A stretch of DNA of 64,000 bases from JBBWZH01 sp035544115 (GTDB lineage Bacteria > Actinomycetota > Actinomycetes > Mycobacteriales > CADCTP01), in NCBI GenBank assembly GCA_963714145.1, contig OY970235.1:9548001-9612000 (forward strand), given 5' to 3'. Shown piece after piece: positions 15,045 through 22,647 of the stretch; within the stretch, counting starts at the first letter, position 1, and the number at the start of each line of letters is the position of its first letter. The notes under the pieces were generated by a model. That model was not told the DNA's origin and searched no databases. It saw only the letters and a program-made list of their open reading frames with translations. The position numbers and the translations under genes were made by a program.

Positions 15045-16196
15045 ATGTCCACGGTGCTTCGAGCGAGCATGCGGCGGTTCGGCACGTCGATCTTCTCCAC
15101 CATCACCGACCTGGCCGTGCAGCGGCAGGCGATCAACCTGGCCCAGGGCTTCCCGGACTTCGACCCGCCGCGGGAACTGCTGGACGCCGCGGCGGCCGCG
15201 GTGCACGGCGGCTTCTCCCAGTACGCCCCGAGCATCGGCTACCCGGACCTGCGCCGGGCCGTGGCGGCGCACCAGGCCACCCACTACGACCAGCAGTGGG
15301 ACCCGGACACCGAGATCACCATCACCGTCGGCGCCACCGAGGCGATCTGGTCGGCGGTGCACGCGCTGATCGAGCCGGGCGACGAGGTGCTGCTGGTCGA
15401 GCCCTGCTACGACATGTACCAGCCGTGCGTGGTCGCCGCCGGCGGCGTGCCGCGGATCCTGCCCACCACCGGTTTCCCTGACTTCCGGATCGACCCGGAC
15501 CGGTTGGCCGCCGCATTCGGCCCGCGCACCCGGCTGGCGATCGTGAACACCCCGTGGAACCCGGTCGGCCGCCAGCTCACCGCCGCGGAGCTGCGCGCCC
15601 TCGGCGAGCTCTGCCAGCGGTACGGCGCCCACCTGATCTCGGACGAGACCTACGAGCACGTGCTGTTCGACGGCCGCACGCACCGGCCGGCGGTCAGCGA
15701 GCCGCTGCTGGCCGACCGGACGATCACCGTCTCCTCGGTGTCCAAGACGTTCAGCGCCACCGGCTGGCGGATCGGCTGGGCGGTCGCGCCGGCCGGGCTG
15801 ACCGAGGCGCTGCGCCGGGTGCACCAGTTCGTCACGTTCACCGCCGCCTCGCCGCTGCAGCGTGCGGTCGCCGTCATGCTGGCCGGGTCCGGCCCGGAGT
15901 TCTACGCGCAGCTGACCGCCGAGTACACCGAGCGCCGCGACACCCTGCTGGAGTACCTGGCCAAGCGCGACGACCTGGAGCTGACCACGCCGGAGGGCGC
16001 CTACTTCGTGATGACCCGGTGCGCCGGCGACGAGTTGGAGTTCTGCCGCGAGCTGATCGACCGGTCCGGCGTGGCGGCGATCCCGGCGTCCGCGTTCTTC
16101 GCCGACCCGGCGACCGGGCGCGGCCTGGTCCGGTTCGCGTTCTGCAAGCGGCTGGAGACGCTCCGCCTGGCCGGCGAGCGCCTGGCCGCCCACTGA
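15045..16196 (+). CDS. PLP-dependent class I/II aminotransferase (YbdL/KAT-like)
   Basis: A 383-residue fold-type I aminotransferase. The N terminus contains TSIFSTITDLAVQRQAINLAQGFPDF, typical of the kynurenine/methionine aminotransferase (YbdL, KAT) branch. The PLP-binding lysine is K234 in SSVSKTFSATGWRIGW. NTPWNPVG (168-175) carries the conserved Asn, and SDETYEHV (199-206) the PLP-phenol-binding Asp/Tyr region. The ATG at 15045 is chosen because AGGAGG lies 8 nt upstream. Amino donors in the family include methionine, glutamine, kynurenine and, in actinobacteria, succinyl-diaminopimelate, so the substrate is open. Its last codon and stop lie inside a 116-bp repeat, which may have replaced the original 3-prime end. 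Confidence 0.87.
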   Translation: MSTVLRASMRRFGTSIFSTITDLAVQRQAINLAQGFPDFDPPRELLDAAAAAVHGGFSQYAPSIGYPDLRRAVAAHQATHYDQQWDPDTEITITVGATEAIWSAVHALIEPGDEVLLVEPCYDMYQPCVVAAGGVPRILPTTGFPDFRIDPDRLAAAFGPRTRLAIVNTPWNPVGRQLTAAELRALGELCQRYGAHLISDETYEHVLFDGRTHRPAVSEPLLADRTITVSSVSKTFSATGWRIGWAVAPAGLTEALRRVHQFVTFTAASPLQRAVAVMLAGSGPEFYAQLTAEYTERRDTLLEYLAKRDDLELTTPEGAYFVMTRCAGDELEFCRELIDRSGVAAIPASAFFADPATGRGLVRFAFCKRLETLRLAGERLAAH

Positions 16197-16304
16197 TTTC
16201 CCGGTTCGCGGCGCTGCGCGCCAGACGCGACGTCTTCCCTCGGCACCGCGCAGCGACTTCGTCGGCGCGTTGCCTCAGTCCAGACGCCGCTGCGCTCCGC
16301 TCCG
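16189..16304. repeat. 116-bp dispersed repeat, copy 3
   Basis: Same length and orientation as the two tandem copies at 7330-7561, with about ten substitutions. It overlaps the stop codon of the aminotransferase gene and is followed by a truncated fourth unit. Confidence 0.9.
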
Positions 16305-16341
16305 CTCACTGATCCTCCGGTTCGCGGCGCTGCGCCCGCGC
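16305..16341. repeat. Truncated 116-bp repeat unit
   Basis: CTCACTGATCC and the following GGTTCGCGGCGCTGCGC match the first third of the 116-bp unit. The match then stops abruptly. Confidence 0.7.
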
Positions 16342-16403
16342 CGCTACCGGCACCGCCCGTGGACAACGTGACAGCGGGCGGGCGGGGGGCAATGATCGGG
16401 GGC

Positions 16404-17222
16404 GTGCGAGTCGCAGTGGCGCAGTACGCCTCCAGTCGGGACAAGCCGGCCAGCCGGCAGCGCGCCCGGGAGTACGTGACCCGGGCCGCGGACGCCGGCG
16501 CCACCCTGGTGGTGCTGCCGGAGGCCGCGATGCACCCGTTCGGCCGGCCGGACGAGCCGCTGGCGCCGGTCGCCGAGCCGGTGGACGGTCCGTTCGGCGC
16601 CGAGTTGGCCGCGGTCGCGGCGGCCACCGGCGCGACCGTGGTGGCGGGCATGTTCGAGACGGTGCCGGGCGAGTCGCGGATCTACAACACGGTGCTCGCG
16701 GTCGGCCCGGCCGGGTTGCTCGGCCGGTACCGCAAGCTGCACTTGTTCGACGCGCTGGGCTGGCGCGAGTCCGACCGCATCCGGCCCGGCGAGCCGGAGC
16801 CGGACGGCCTGCTCACGTTCGCCGCCGGCGACTTCACCGTCGGCGTGCTCACCTGCTACGACCTGCGCTTCCCGGAGCAGGCCAGGGCCCTGGTGGACGC
16901 CGGCGCGCAGTTGCTGGTGCTGCCCGCGGCCTGGGTGAGCGGCCCGCTGAAGGAATACCAGTGGGAGACGCTGGCCCGGGCCCGGGCGATCGAGAACACC
17001 GCGTACCTGGCCGCCGCCGGGCAGCCGCCGCCGGAGTTCAGCGGGCACAGCATGGTGCTCGACCCGATGGGCGTCGCGCTGGCCACGGTCGGTGAGGTGG
17101 ACGGGCTGGCGCTGGCCGAGGTGACCGCCGAGCGGCTGGCCGAGGTGCGGCGCAAGCTGCCGGTGCTGGAGCACCGCCGCTACACCGTGCTGCCGCGGTC
17201 GGCGAGCTTGGCAGTACCCTAG
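16404..17222 (+). CDS. Nitrilase-superfamily amidase (Nit1-like)
   Basis: A 272-residue carbon-nitrogen hydrolase. The catalytic triad is E40 (VVLPEAAMHPF), K111 (RYRKLHLFD) and C151 (LTCYDLRFPE). The ESDRIRPGE segment after the lysine loop is typical of the deaminated glutathione amidase (Nit1) branch. Cleaning up deaminated glutathione would be odd in an actinomycete that uses mycothiol, so another omega-amidase substrate is as likely. I prefer the GTG at 16404 because family members begin MRVAVAQ and because AATGAT lies 7 nt upstream, giving a leaderless start. An ATG at 16392 is the alternative. It ends shortly before a well-formed ECF-type promoter for the next gene. Confidence 0.85.
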   Translation: MRVAVAQYASSRDKPASRQRAREYVTRAADAGATLVVLPEAAMHPFGRPDEPLAPVAEPVDGPFGAELAAVAAATGATVVAGMFETVPGESRIYNTVLAVGPAGLLGRYRKLHLFDALGWRESDRIRPGEPEPDGLLTFAAGDFTVGVLTCYDLRFPEQARALVDAGAQLLVLPAAWVSGPLKEYQWETLARARAIENTAYLAAAGQPPPEFSGHSMVLDPMGVALATVGEVDGLALAEVTAERLAEVRRKLPVLEHRRYTVLPRSASLAVP

Positions 17223-17249
17223 GCAAGGCAAAGGATCTTTTGTCGTCCG

Positions 17250-17278
17250 GGAACTGTCCGTCCTGGCCGACCGTTACC
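17250..17278 (+). promoter_or_regulatory. ECF-type (SigE/SigH-like) promoter
   Basis: GGAACT, a 17-nt spacer and GTTACC match the GGAAC...GTT boxes used by stress-responsive ECF sigma factors of actinobacteria. They lie about 40 nt before the BI-1/YccA start. Confidence 0.6.
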
Positions 17279-17315
17279 TGGAAACCGACGTAAGAGCCCA
17301 CCGGAGGAGCCCGCC

Positions 17316-18107
17316 GTGAACAGCAACAACCCCGTTCTCAGCCGGGGATTCGGGCAGGGGCAGGGGTACGCGACGTTCGGTCAACCCGCGCCAGCCGCTG
17401 CTGACCTGCAAGACATGTACAACCGCCCGGCGTACGCGCCGCCCACCCCGCAGTACCTGACGCTGGACGACGTCGTCATGAAGACGGCGGCCTGCCTCGG
17501 TGTGCTGGGTGCCACCGCCGCGGTCGCCTGGGTGTTCGACCTGGGCGCGCTGGGCATCGTCGGCGCGCTGGTCGGGTTCGTGCTGGCGCTGATCATCAGC
17601 TTCAAGCAGAGCACCAACCCGGCGTTGATCCTGTCGTACGCGGCCGCCGAGGGCGTGTTCCTGGGCGGCATCAGCCGGCTGTTCAACGACCGCTGGCCGG
17701 GCATCGTGATCCAGGCCGTGATCGGCACCGGCGCCGTGTTCGGCGGCATGCTGGTCGTCTACAAGACCGGCGCGATCCGGGTCACCCCGCGGTTCACCCG
17801 CTGGATGCTCGGTGCGCTGATCGGTGTCGTCGCGCTGATGATGGTGAACCTGCTGGCCGGGCTCTTCAACGGCGGTCACGGCATCGGCCTGCGGGACGCG
17901 AACAGCCCCGGTATCGCGATTGCGTTCAGCATCCTCTGCATCGGCATCGCCGCGTTCACCTTCCTGCTCGACTTCGACATGATCGAGAAGGCGATCCGGC
18001 AGGGCGCCCCCGAGCGGTTCGCCTGGTACGCCGCGTTCGGCCTGGTCGTCGGCCTGGTCTGGCTGTACCTGGAGATCCTCCGGCTGCTCAGCTACTTCCG
18101 CGACTAG
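17316..18107 (+). CDS. Bax inhibitor-1/YccA family membrane protein
   Basis: A 263-residue integral membrane protein. A polar N-terminal tail of about 55 residues, rich in Gly, Gln and Pro, precedes seven hydrophobic helices between about residues 58 and 258. The penultimate block LLDFDMIEKAIRQGAPERFAWYAAFGLVVGLVWLY is the classic Bax inhibitor-1 C-terminal signature, with the acidic pair implicated in pH-dependent ion leak. The GTG start has CCGGAGGAG upstream. Family members modulate ion homeostasis or membrane protein quality control. An ECF-type promoter directly upstream suggests induction under envelope or thiol stress (inference). A strong hairpin terminator follows at 18180. Confidence 0.9.
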   Translation: MNSNNPVLSRGFGQGQGYATFGQPAPAAADLQDMYNRPAYAPPTPQYLTLDDVVMKTAACLGVLGATAAVAWVFDLGALGIVGALVGFVLALIISFKQSTNPALILSYAAAEGVFLGGISRLFNDRWPGIVIQAVIGTGAVFGGMLVVYKTGAIRVTPRFTRWMLGALIGVVALMMVNLLAGLFNGGHGIGLRDANSPGIAIAFSILCIGIAAFTFLLDFDMIEKAIRQGAPERFAWYAAFGLVVGLVWLYLEILRLLSYFRD

Positions 18108-18179
18108 CGGCGCGGGCCGCGAGCCCACTCCGCCGCACCCCGGCGGCCCGCCGCCGCCAACCCCGCGCTACACCCCAGA

Positions 18180-18216
18180 GGAGACCCGCCGGGCGCGTAC
18201 GCCCCGGCGGGTCTCC
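18180..18216 (+). terminator. Terminator of the BI-1/YccA gene
   Basis: Fourteen-bp perfect arms, GGAGACCCGCCGGG and CCCGGCGGGTCTCC, around a 9-nt loop, 73 nt after the stop. Confidence 0.75.
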
Positions 18217-18235
18217 GCCAGGTTCCGGGCCTGCG

Positions 18236-18241
18236 TAGGGT
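18236..18241 (+). promoter_or_regulatory. Leaderless -10 element
   Basis: TAGGGT followed by 6 nt and the GTG of the 109-residue gene. Confidence 0.55.
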
Positions 18242-18247
18242 GGCCCG

Positions 18248-18577
18248 GTGGCTGACGAACTGGCTGCCGCCGAGGCGTTGCTCGGTCGGCTGCGGCGGTG
18301 GAACCGGCGCAGTTGGGCCGCCGCCGCGGGCCCGCCGGCCGGGAGCGGTCACACCCGGGCGGATGCCGCGCACGTGGCCGCGCAGCGGCTGGCCGACCTG
18401 GCCGCGGCGGTCGAGGGACGCCCGGCACTGCCGGTGCCCCGCCTGTTCGGTGACCTGGCGCTACCCGATCAGCTGGCCGTGATGCTGCTCGATGTCCGCC
18501 GCACCGCGGACCCGGAGGCGCTGCGCGCGGCGGCGGCGGAGCTCAGCGCGCTCCGCACCGCCCTCGGCTTCCGCTGA
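18248..18577 (+). CDS. Hypothetical protein, helical, Ala-rich
   Basis: A 109-residue soluble protein of almost entirely helical, Ala/Leu/Arg-rich character (LAAAEALLGRLRRW, ADAAHVAAQRLADLAAAVEG, PDQLAVMLLDVRRT). I do not recognise a family. No cysteine, signal peptide or membrane segment is present. The GTG start is fixed by a TAGGGT box 6 nt upstream, the leaderless geometry seen repeatedly in this window, and by the lack of a ribosome site. It is convergent with the thiolase gene, 16 bp away. Coding status is supported by codon-position GC bias and position between a terminator and a real gene. Confidence 0.7.
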   Translation: MADELAAAEALLGRLRRWNRRSWAAAAGPPAGSGHTRADAAHVAAQRLADLAAAVEGRPALPVPRLFGDLALPDQLAVMLLDVRRTADPEALRAAAAELSALRTALGFR

Positions 18578-18593
18578 CCCGCCCGCCCGGCGC

Positions 18594-19811
18594 TCAGGCG
18601 AGGCGTTCGATGATCATGGCCATGCCCTGGCCGCCGCCGACGCACATGGTCTCCAGGCCGAGCGTCCGGTCCCTGAACTGCAGGCCGTTGAGCAGCGTGC
18701 CGGTGATCCGGGCGCCGGTCATCCCGAACGGGTGGCCCACCGCGATCGCGCCGCCGTGCACGTTCAGCCGGTCCAGGTCGATGCCCAGATCCTGGTAGGA
18801 CGGGATGACCTGGGCGGCGAACGCCTCGTTGATCTCGACCAGGTCGATGTCGCCGATGCTCATCCCGGCCCGGGCCAGCGCCTGCCGGCTGGCCGCCACC
18901 GGGCCCAGCCCCATGATCTCCGGGGAGAGCGCGGAGACGCCGGTGGCGACGATCCGGGCCAGCGGGGTGATGCCCAGCTCGGCGGCGCGGGTGTCGCTCA
19001 TGACGATCACCGCGGCCGCGCCGTCGTTCAGCGGGCAGCAGTTGCCGGCGGTGATCCGGCCGTCCGGCCGGAACACGGGCTTGAGCCCGGCCACCCCCGC
19101 CAGCGTCACGCCCGGCCGGGGGCCGTCGTCGGCGGCCACCACGGTGCCGTCCGGCGTGGTCACCGGGGTGATCTCGCGGGCCCAGAAACCGTCCGCGATC
19201 GCCTTCTCGGCCAGGTTCTGCGAGCGCACGCCGAACGCGTCCATCTCGTCCCGGCTGATGCCCTTGAGCTGGGCCAGGTTCTCCGCGGTCTGCCCCATCG
19301 CGAGGTAGACGTCCGGAATCGCGCCGTCCTCGCGCGGGTCGTGCCAGTCGACGCCGCCGTGCGCGGCGGTCACGCTGCGGGCCTGCGCGTCGGCGAAGAC
19401 CGGGTTCATCGTGTCCGGCCAGCCGTCCGAGCTGCCCTTGGCGAACCGGCTGACGCATTCGACGCCGGCGCTGATGAACACGTCGCCCTCGCCGGCCTTG
19501 ATCGCGTGGAAGGCCATCCGGGTGGTCTGCAGCGAGGACGAGCAGTACCGGGTGACCGTCGTTCCGGGCAGGTGGTCGTAGCCGAGCATGATCGCCACCA
19601 CCCGGGCCATGTTGAAGCCCTGCTCGCCGCCGGGCAGCCCGCAGCCGAGCATCAGGTCGTCGATCCCGGTCGGGTCGAGTTGGGGCAGCTTGTCCAGCGC
19701 GGCCCGGATGATCGTGGCGGTCAGGTCGTCCGGCCGCAGCTGGGTCATCGAGCCCTTGGCCGCCCGGCCGATGGGGGAGCGGGCGGTCGCGACGATCACT
19801 GCCTCGGGCAT
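18594..19811 (-). CDS. Acetyl-CoA C-acyltransferase (thiolase)
   Basis: A 405-residue thiolase of usual family length. The acyl-enzyme cysteine is C90 in VTRYCSSSLQT. The general-base histidine is H360 in GGAIAVGHPFGMTGAR, and the second catalytic cysteine is C390 in ETMCVGGGQGMA. NEAF is in the NEAFA loop. The sequence resembles the FadA5/FadA6-type acyltransferases of actinobacteria, acting in beta-oxidation or in sterol and related degradation, as well as simple acetyl-CoA condensation. GGAGGCAGTCC precedes the ATG. It stands alone, with no acyl-CoA dehydrogenase or hydratase in the window, so the pathway cannot be fixed. Confidence 0.92.
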   Translation of the reverse strand: MPEAVIVATARSPIGRAAKGSMTQLRPDDLTATIIRAALDKLPQLDPTGIDDLMLGCGLPGGEQGFNMARVVAIMLGYDHLPGTTVTRYCSSSLQTTRMAFHAIKAGEGDVFISAGVECVSRFAKGSSDGWPDTMNPVFADAQARSVTAAHGGVDWHDPREDGAIPDVYLAMGQTAENLAQLKGISRDEMDAFGVRSQNLAEKAIADGFWAREITPVTTPDGTVVAADDGPRPGVTLAGVAGLKPVFRPDGRITAGNCCPLNDGAAAVIVMSDTRAAELGITPLARIVATGVSALSPEIMGLGPVAASRQALARAGMSIGDIDLVEINEAFAAQVIPSYQDLGIDLDRLNVHGGAIAVGHPFGMTGARITGTLLNGLQFRDRTLGLETMCVGGGQGMAMIIERLA

Positions 19812-19920
19812 GGACTGCCTCCGTCTCGCCGGGATTTGTTACTGGAGAGTACGCCCGGGGTATCGGCCTGCCGACGGGCTGAGACCGGCCTCACCGAATC
19901 GGGTTCGGTCGGGCCCGACG

Positions 19921-20694
19921 CTACAGCGAGGCGCGTTGGGTCGCCGCATCGGTGACCGCCGGCAGCAGCGCCTCGGCGAGCAGCCGGTAGCCGTCCGCGG
20001 ACGGGTGGAACCGGTCCTGGCTGAAGGTACCCGGGTCGGCGCGGAACACCGGGCCGGTGGCCGTGGCCAGGTCGACCGCGACCCCGCCGGCGTCCACCGT
20101 GGTCGTGGTGGAGGCGTTGGCCACCCGGCGGCCGCGCCAGGCCACCACGGAGCGCAGCGGCTGGGCGAACGCGCGCACCGCGCCCAGGTCCGGGCAGGTG
20201 CCGACGACCACCCGCACCCCGGCCGCGCGCAGCCGCTCCACCGCCTCACCCAGGTTCTGCCGGACCGCGGTCAGCGGCGTCCCCCGGGTGGCATCGTCCG
20301 CGCCGACCAGCAGCACGGCCACGTCCGGCCGGCCGAGCAGGGCGCGGGACACCTGCGGGCCGAGGTCGCCGGTGCCGGAGCCGCCGATGGCAACCCCGGC
20401 CAGCCGCACCCGGCTGCCGGCCTGGCCGAGCCGGCGGGCCAGCGCGGCGCCGACCGTGTCCTCCGTGCGGGTGACGCCGACCCCGGCGCCGGTAGAGTCG
20501 CCCAGGACGACCAGCCGCAACAGGGGCTGGCCGGGCTCGCCGAACTCGCCGTCCACCGGCGGCGCGGAGTTCGCCGGCAGATACTGCCGCCGGGCGGCCA
20601 CCCACACCTCAGCGGCCAGCACGAAGACCACCGACGCCATGGTGCCGCTCAGCCCGCTGGCAGCAGCGCGGACGATGCGGACGGCGGAGTACAC
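19921..20694 (-). CDS. SGNH/GDSL-type hydrolase, membrane anchored (first of two)
   Basis: A 257-residue esterase-like protein. An N-terminal hydrophobic helix (about residues 10-35) should place the catalytic domain outside the cell as a signal anchor. Block I is VVLGDSTGAG with the nucleophilic Ser. The block III position reads VGADD, so an Asp replaces the usual Asn, and block V is DRFHPSADGY with the catalytic Asp/His pair. It shares VVVGTCPDLG and AQPLR with the second SGNH gene at 21625-22647, so the two are paralogues. The GTG start has TAACCT 6 nt upstream. It is divergent from yceI. The substrate is unknown; lipid or glycan esters are usual for the family. Confidence 0.85.
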   Translation of the reverse strand: MYSAVRIVRAAASGLSGTMASVVFVLAAEVWVAARRQYLPANSAPPVDGEFGEPGQPLLRLVVLGDSTGAGVGVTRTEDTVGAALARRLGQAGSRVRLAGVAIGGSGTGDLGPQVSRALLGRPDVAVLLVGADDATRGTPLTAVRQNLGEAVERLRAAGVRVVVGTCPDLGAVRAFAQPLRSVVAWRGRRVANASTTTTVDAGGVAVDLATATGPVFRADPGTFSQDRFHPSADGYRLLAEALLPAVTDAATQRASL

Positions 20695-20700
20695 GTGGCC

Positions 20701-20706
20701 AGGTTA
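20701..20706 (-). promoter_or_regulatory. Leaderless -10 element for SGNH gene
   Basis: TAACCT on the minus strand, then 6 nt and GTG. Confidence 0.5.
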
Positions 20707-20755
20707 CGTGCTCCGACCCGCCGCCGCCCCAGCCAGTTGGCCTTCGGGAATCTAT

Positions 20756-20782
20756 TTGCTTATGCAATGATTGAGACCTCAA
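20756..20782. promoter_or_regulatory. Double palindromic operator upstream of yceI
   Basis: Two 12-bp palindromes, TTGCTTATGCAA and TTGAGACCTCAA, are separated by 3 bp, each of TTG-N6-CAA form. They lie 50 bp before the yceI start in an unusually AT-rich stretch, downstream of a TTGGCC candidate -35 (20737-20742). Such paired sites suit a MarR- or TetR-type repressor dimer pair. Confidence 0.6.
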
Positions 20783-20832
20783 CTGCTGCGCGCCGGATCC
20801 GCCGGCCGCATCCATTCTCGCGGAGGTACTAG

Positions 20833-21390
20833 ATGACCGAGACCACGCTCGACCTCACCGGCACCTGGGACGTCGACCCCAGCCATACCCGGCTCGGCTT
20901 CGGCGTCCGGCATGCGATGGTCGCCACCGTGAAGGGACACTTCGCGGTGTTCTCCGGCGTACTGCACCTCGACCACGCGGAGCCGAGCAAGTCGTCCGCC
21001 GAGGTGGAGATCGACGCCGCCAGCATCAACACGGGCAACCAGCAGCGGGACGACCACCTGCGCAGCCCCGACTTCCTGGATGTCGCGAACAACCCGACGA
21101 TCACGTTCCAGAGCACCAGCGCCGAGGTCAAGGGCGACGACGAGTACCTGCTGCACGGCGACCTGACCATCAAGGGCGTCAGCCGGCCGGTCACCCTCGA
21201 GCTCGAGCTCGCCGGCAACTCCGTCGACCCGTACGGCAACACCCGTACCGGCTTCGAGGGCAAGACCACGATCAACCGCAAGGACTGGGGCCTGACCTGG
21301 AACGTCGCGCTGGAGACCGGCGGCATCATGGTCGGCGACAAGGTCAAGATCGAGCTGGACATCGCCGCGATCAAGCGCACCGAGGCCTGA
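20833..21390 (+). CDS. YceI family lipid-binding protein
   Basis: A 185-residue protein of the YceI lipocalin-like beta-barrel family, which binds polyisoprenoid or other amphiphilic lipids. Characteristic segments are GTWDVDPSHTRLGFGVRHAMVATVKGHF at the N terminus, RDDHLRSPDFLDV in the middle, and GDLTIKGVSRPVTL with RKDWGLTWN toward the end. There is no signal peptide, so unlike the E. coli periplasmic protein it is predicted cytoplasmic, as is usual in actinobacteria. GCGGAGGTACTAG supplies the ribosome site. A pair of palindromic operators upstream suggests tight repression, often by a MarR-type regulator in related genomes (recollection, not visible here). Confidence 0.93.
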   Translation: MTETTLDLTGTWDVDPSHTRLGFGVRHAMVATVKGHFAVFSGVLHLDHAEPSKSSAEVEIDAASINTGNQQRDDHLRSPDFLDVANNPTITFQSTSAEVKGDDEYLLHGDLTIKGVSRPVTLELELAGNSVDPYGNTRTGFEGKTTINRKDWGLTWNVALETGGIMVGDKVKIELDIAAIKRTEA

Positions 21391-21480
21391 GCCTCCCACC
21401 AGCCCGCGGCCTCCGCACCAGCCCCGCGGCCTCTGCACCAGCCCGCAGCGTCGGCGCCGGCCCTCCGGGTCGGCGCCCGC

Positions 21481-21590
21481 TGCTGTCCGGCCACGCTGCT
21501 CGCCGACGACGGTGCTCGCCTGCGACGGTTCTCGCCTGCGACGGTGCTGTCCGGCCACGGTGCTGATCCGGCCACGGTGCTGGCCGGGTT
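21481..21590. repeat. 16-bp tandem repeat, about six units
   Basis: Successive units begin TGCTGTCCGGCCACGC, TGCTCGCCGACGACGG, TGCTCGCCTGCGACGG and so on, with strict 16-bp spacing for five units and 17 for the sixth. They occupy the gap between yceI and the second SGNH gene. Confidence 0.75.
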
Positions 21591-21624
21591 GGCGGCCCGT
21601 CCGGGCCGTCCCGGGTCGGTACGG

Positions 21625-22647
21625 CTAGCCGGCTTCGGCGCTGTCGGTGTTCGGCCAGCTGCGGCCGTCGGGCGGGGCGACCAGCCGGGGCCGGCGGCGG
21701 CGCAGGGACGCCCAGCGGCCGCGCGGGCCGCGCTCCCGGCCGTCCACCCGGGTCGGGGTGACCTCGGTGCCGGCCACGCCGGCGGCCCGGGCGGCCGCGG
21801 TGGCGACCGGCGCGACGCCCTCGCGGTGGAACGGCAGCGGCGGCAGGTCCGCCTCGGGCCACAGCCCGAGCGCGGCCGAGACCGAGGGCAGCATCACCGC
21901 GGCGGCGGCCGCGTAGCCGGCCGCGGACGGGTGGAACCGGTCCGGGCTGAACATCTCGGCCGGGCGAGCGGCGAACTCCGGGCCGAGGATGTCGCCGAGC
22001 GACACGGTCCGGCCGCCGGCCTCGACCACCGCGACGGTCTGCGCGGCGGCCATCTGCCGGCTCCACCGCCGGGCCAGCAGCCGCAGCGGCTGCGCGATCG
22101 GCTCGATGGTGCCCAGATCCGGGCAGGTGCCGACGACCACCTCGGCGCCGGTGGTGCGCAGCCGGGACACCGCCTCGGCCAGCGAGCGGACCGACTGGGC
22201 CGGCGGCACCCGGCCGGTCACATCGTTCGCCCCGATCATGATCATCACGATCTGCGGCTGGCCGGGCAGCACCGCGTCCGCCTGGCCGGCCAGGTCGGCC
22301 GAGCGGGCGCCCACCACCGCCACGTTGACCAGCCGGACCGGCCGTTCGGCCACCTCGGACAGCCCGACCGCGAGCAGCACGGCCGGCGTCTCCATCGCGT
22401 CGGTGACGCCCAGCCCGGCCGCGCTGGAGTCGCCGAGCACGGCCAGCCGGATCGGGTCACCCGAGCCGTTGCCCCAGACCCCGTCCGCGGCGGGTGGCTG
22501 CCCGGTCGGGCTGCCGATCCAGCGCCGGGCCAGCCTGGCCTCGCCGCGCAACAGGCCGTAGCCGGCGGCGGTGAGCAGGCCCAGCCCGCCACCGCCGTAC
22601 AGGGCCGCCGCGGCGATGCGGCGGGCCCGGTGGGCCCTGATCATCAT
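21625..22647 (-). CDS. SGNH/GDSL-type hydrolase, membrane anchored (second of two)
   Basis: A 340-residue protein with an N-terminal hydrophobic anchor (about residues 8-34) and an external SGNH domain. Motifs are VLGDSSAAG (Ser nucleophile), MIGANDVTG with the canonical Asn, and DRFHPSAAGY with Asp/His. Thus all four SGNH residues are present, unlike the first copy. The C-terminal 90 residues are Arg/Pro-rich and poorly structured. The start shares ATGA with the stop of the MBL-fold gene upstream, so the two are co-translated. Divergence and duplication around yceI suggest an old tandem pair. The substrate is unknown. Confidence 0.87.
   Translation of the reverse strand: MMIRAHRARRIAAAALYGGGGLGLLTAAGYGLLRGEARLARRWIGSPTGQPPAADGVWGNGSGDPIRLAVLGDSSAAGLGVTDAMETPAVLLAVGLSEVAERPVRLVNVAVVGARSADLAGQADAVLPGQPQIVMIMIGANDVTGRVPPAQSVRSLAEAVSRLRTTGAEVVVGTCPDLGTIEPIAQPLRLLARRWSRQMAAAQTVAVVEAGGRTVSLGDILGPEFAARPAEMFSPDRFHPSAAGYAAAAAVMLPSVSAALGLWPEADLPPLPFHREGVAPVATAAARAAGVAGTEVTPTRVDGRERGPRGRWASLRRRRPRLVAPPDGRSWPNTDSAEAG

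Noticed and set aside
16359..16403. Upstream start for the nitrilase-type gene
   Set aside because: GTG at 16359 would add 15 residues with no family match and no ribosome site; family members begin at MRVAVAQ.
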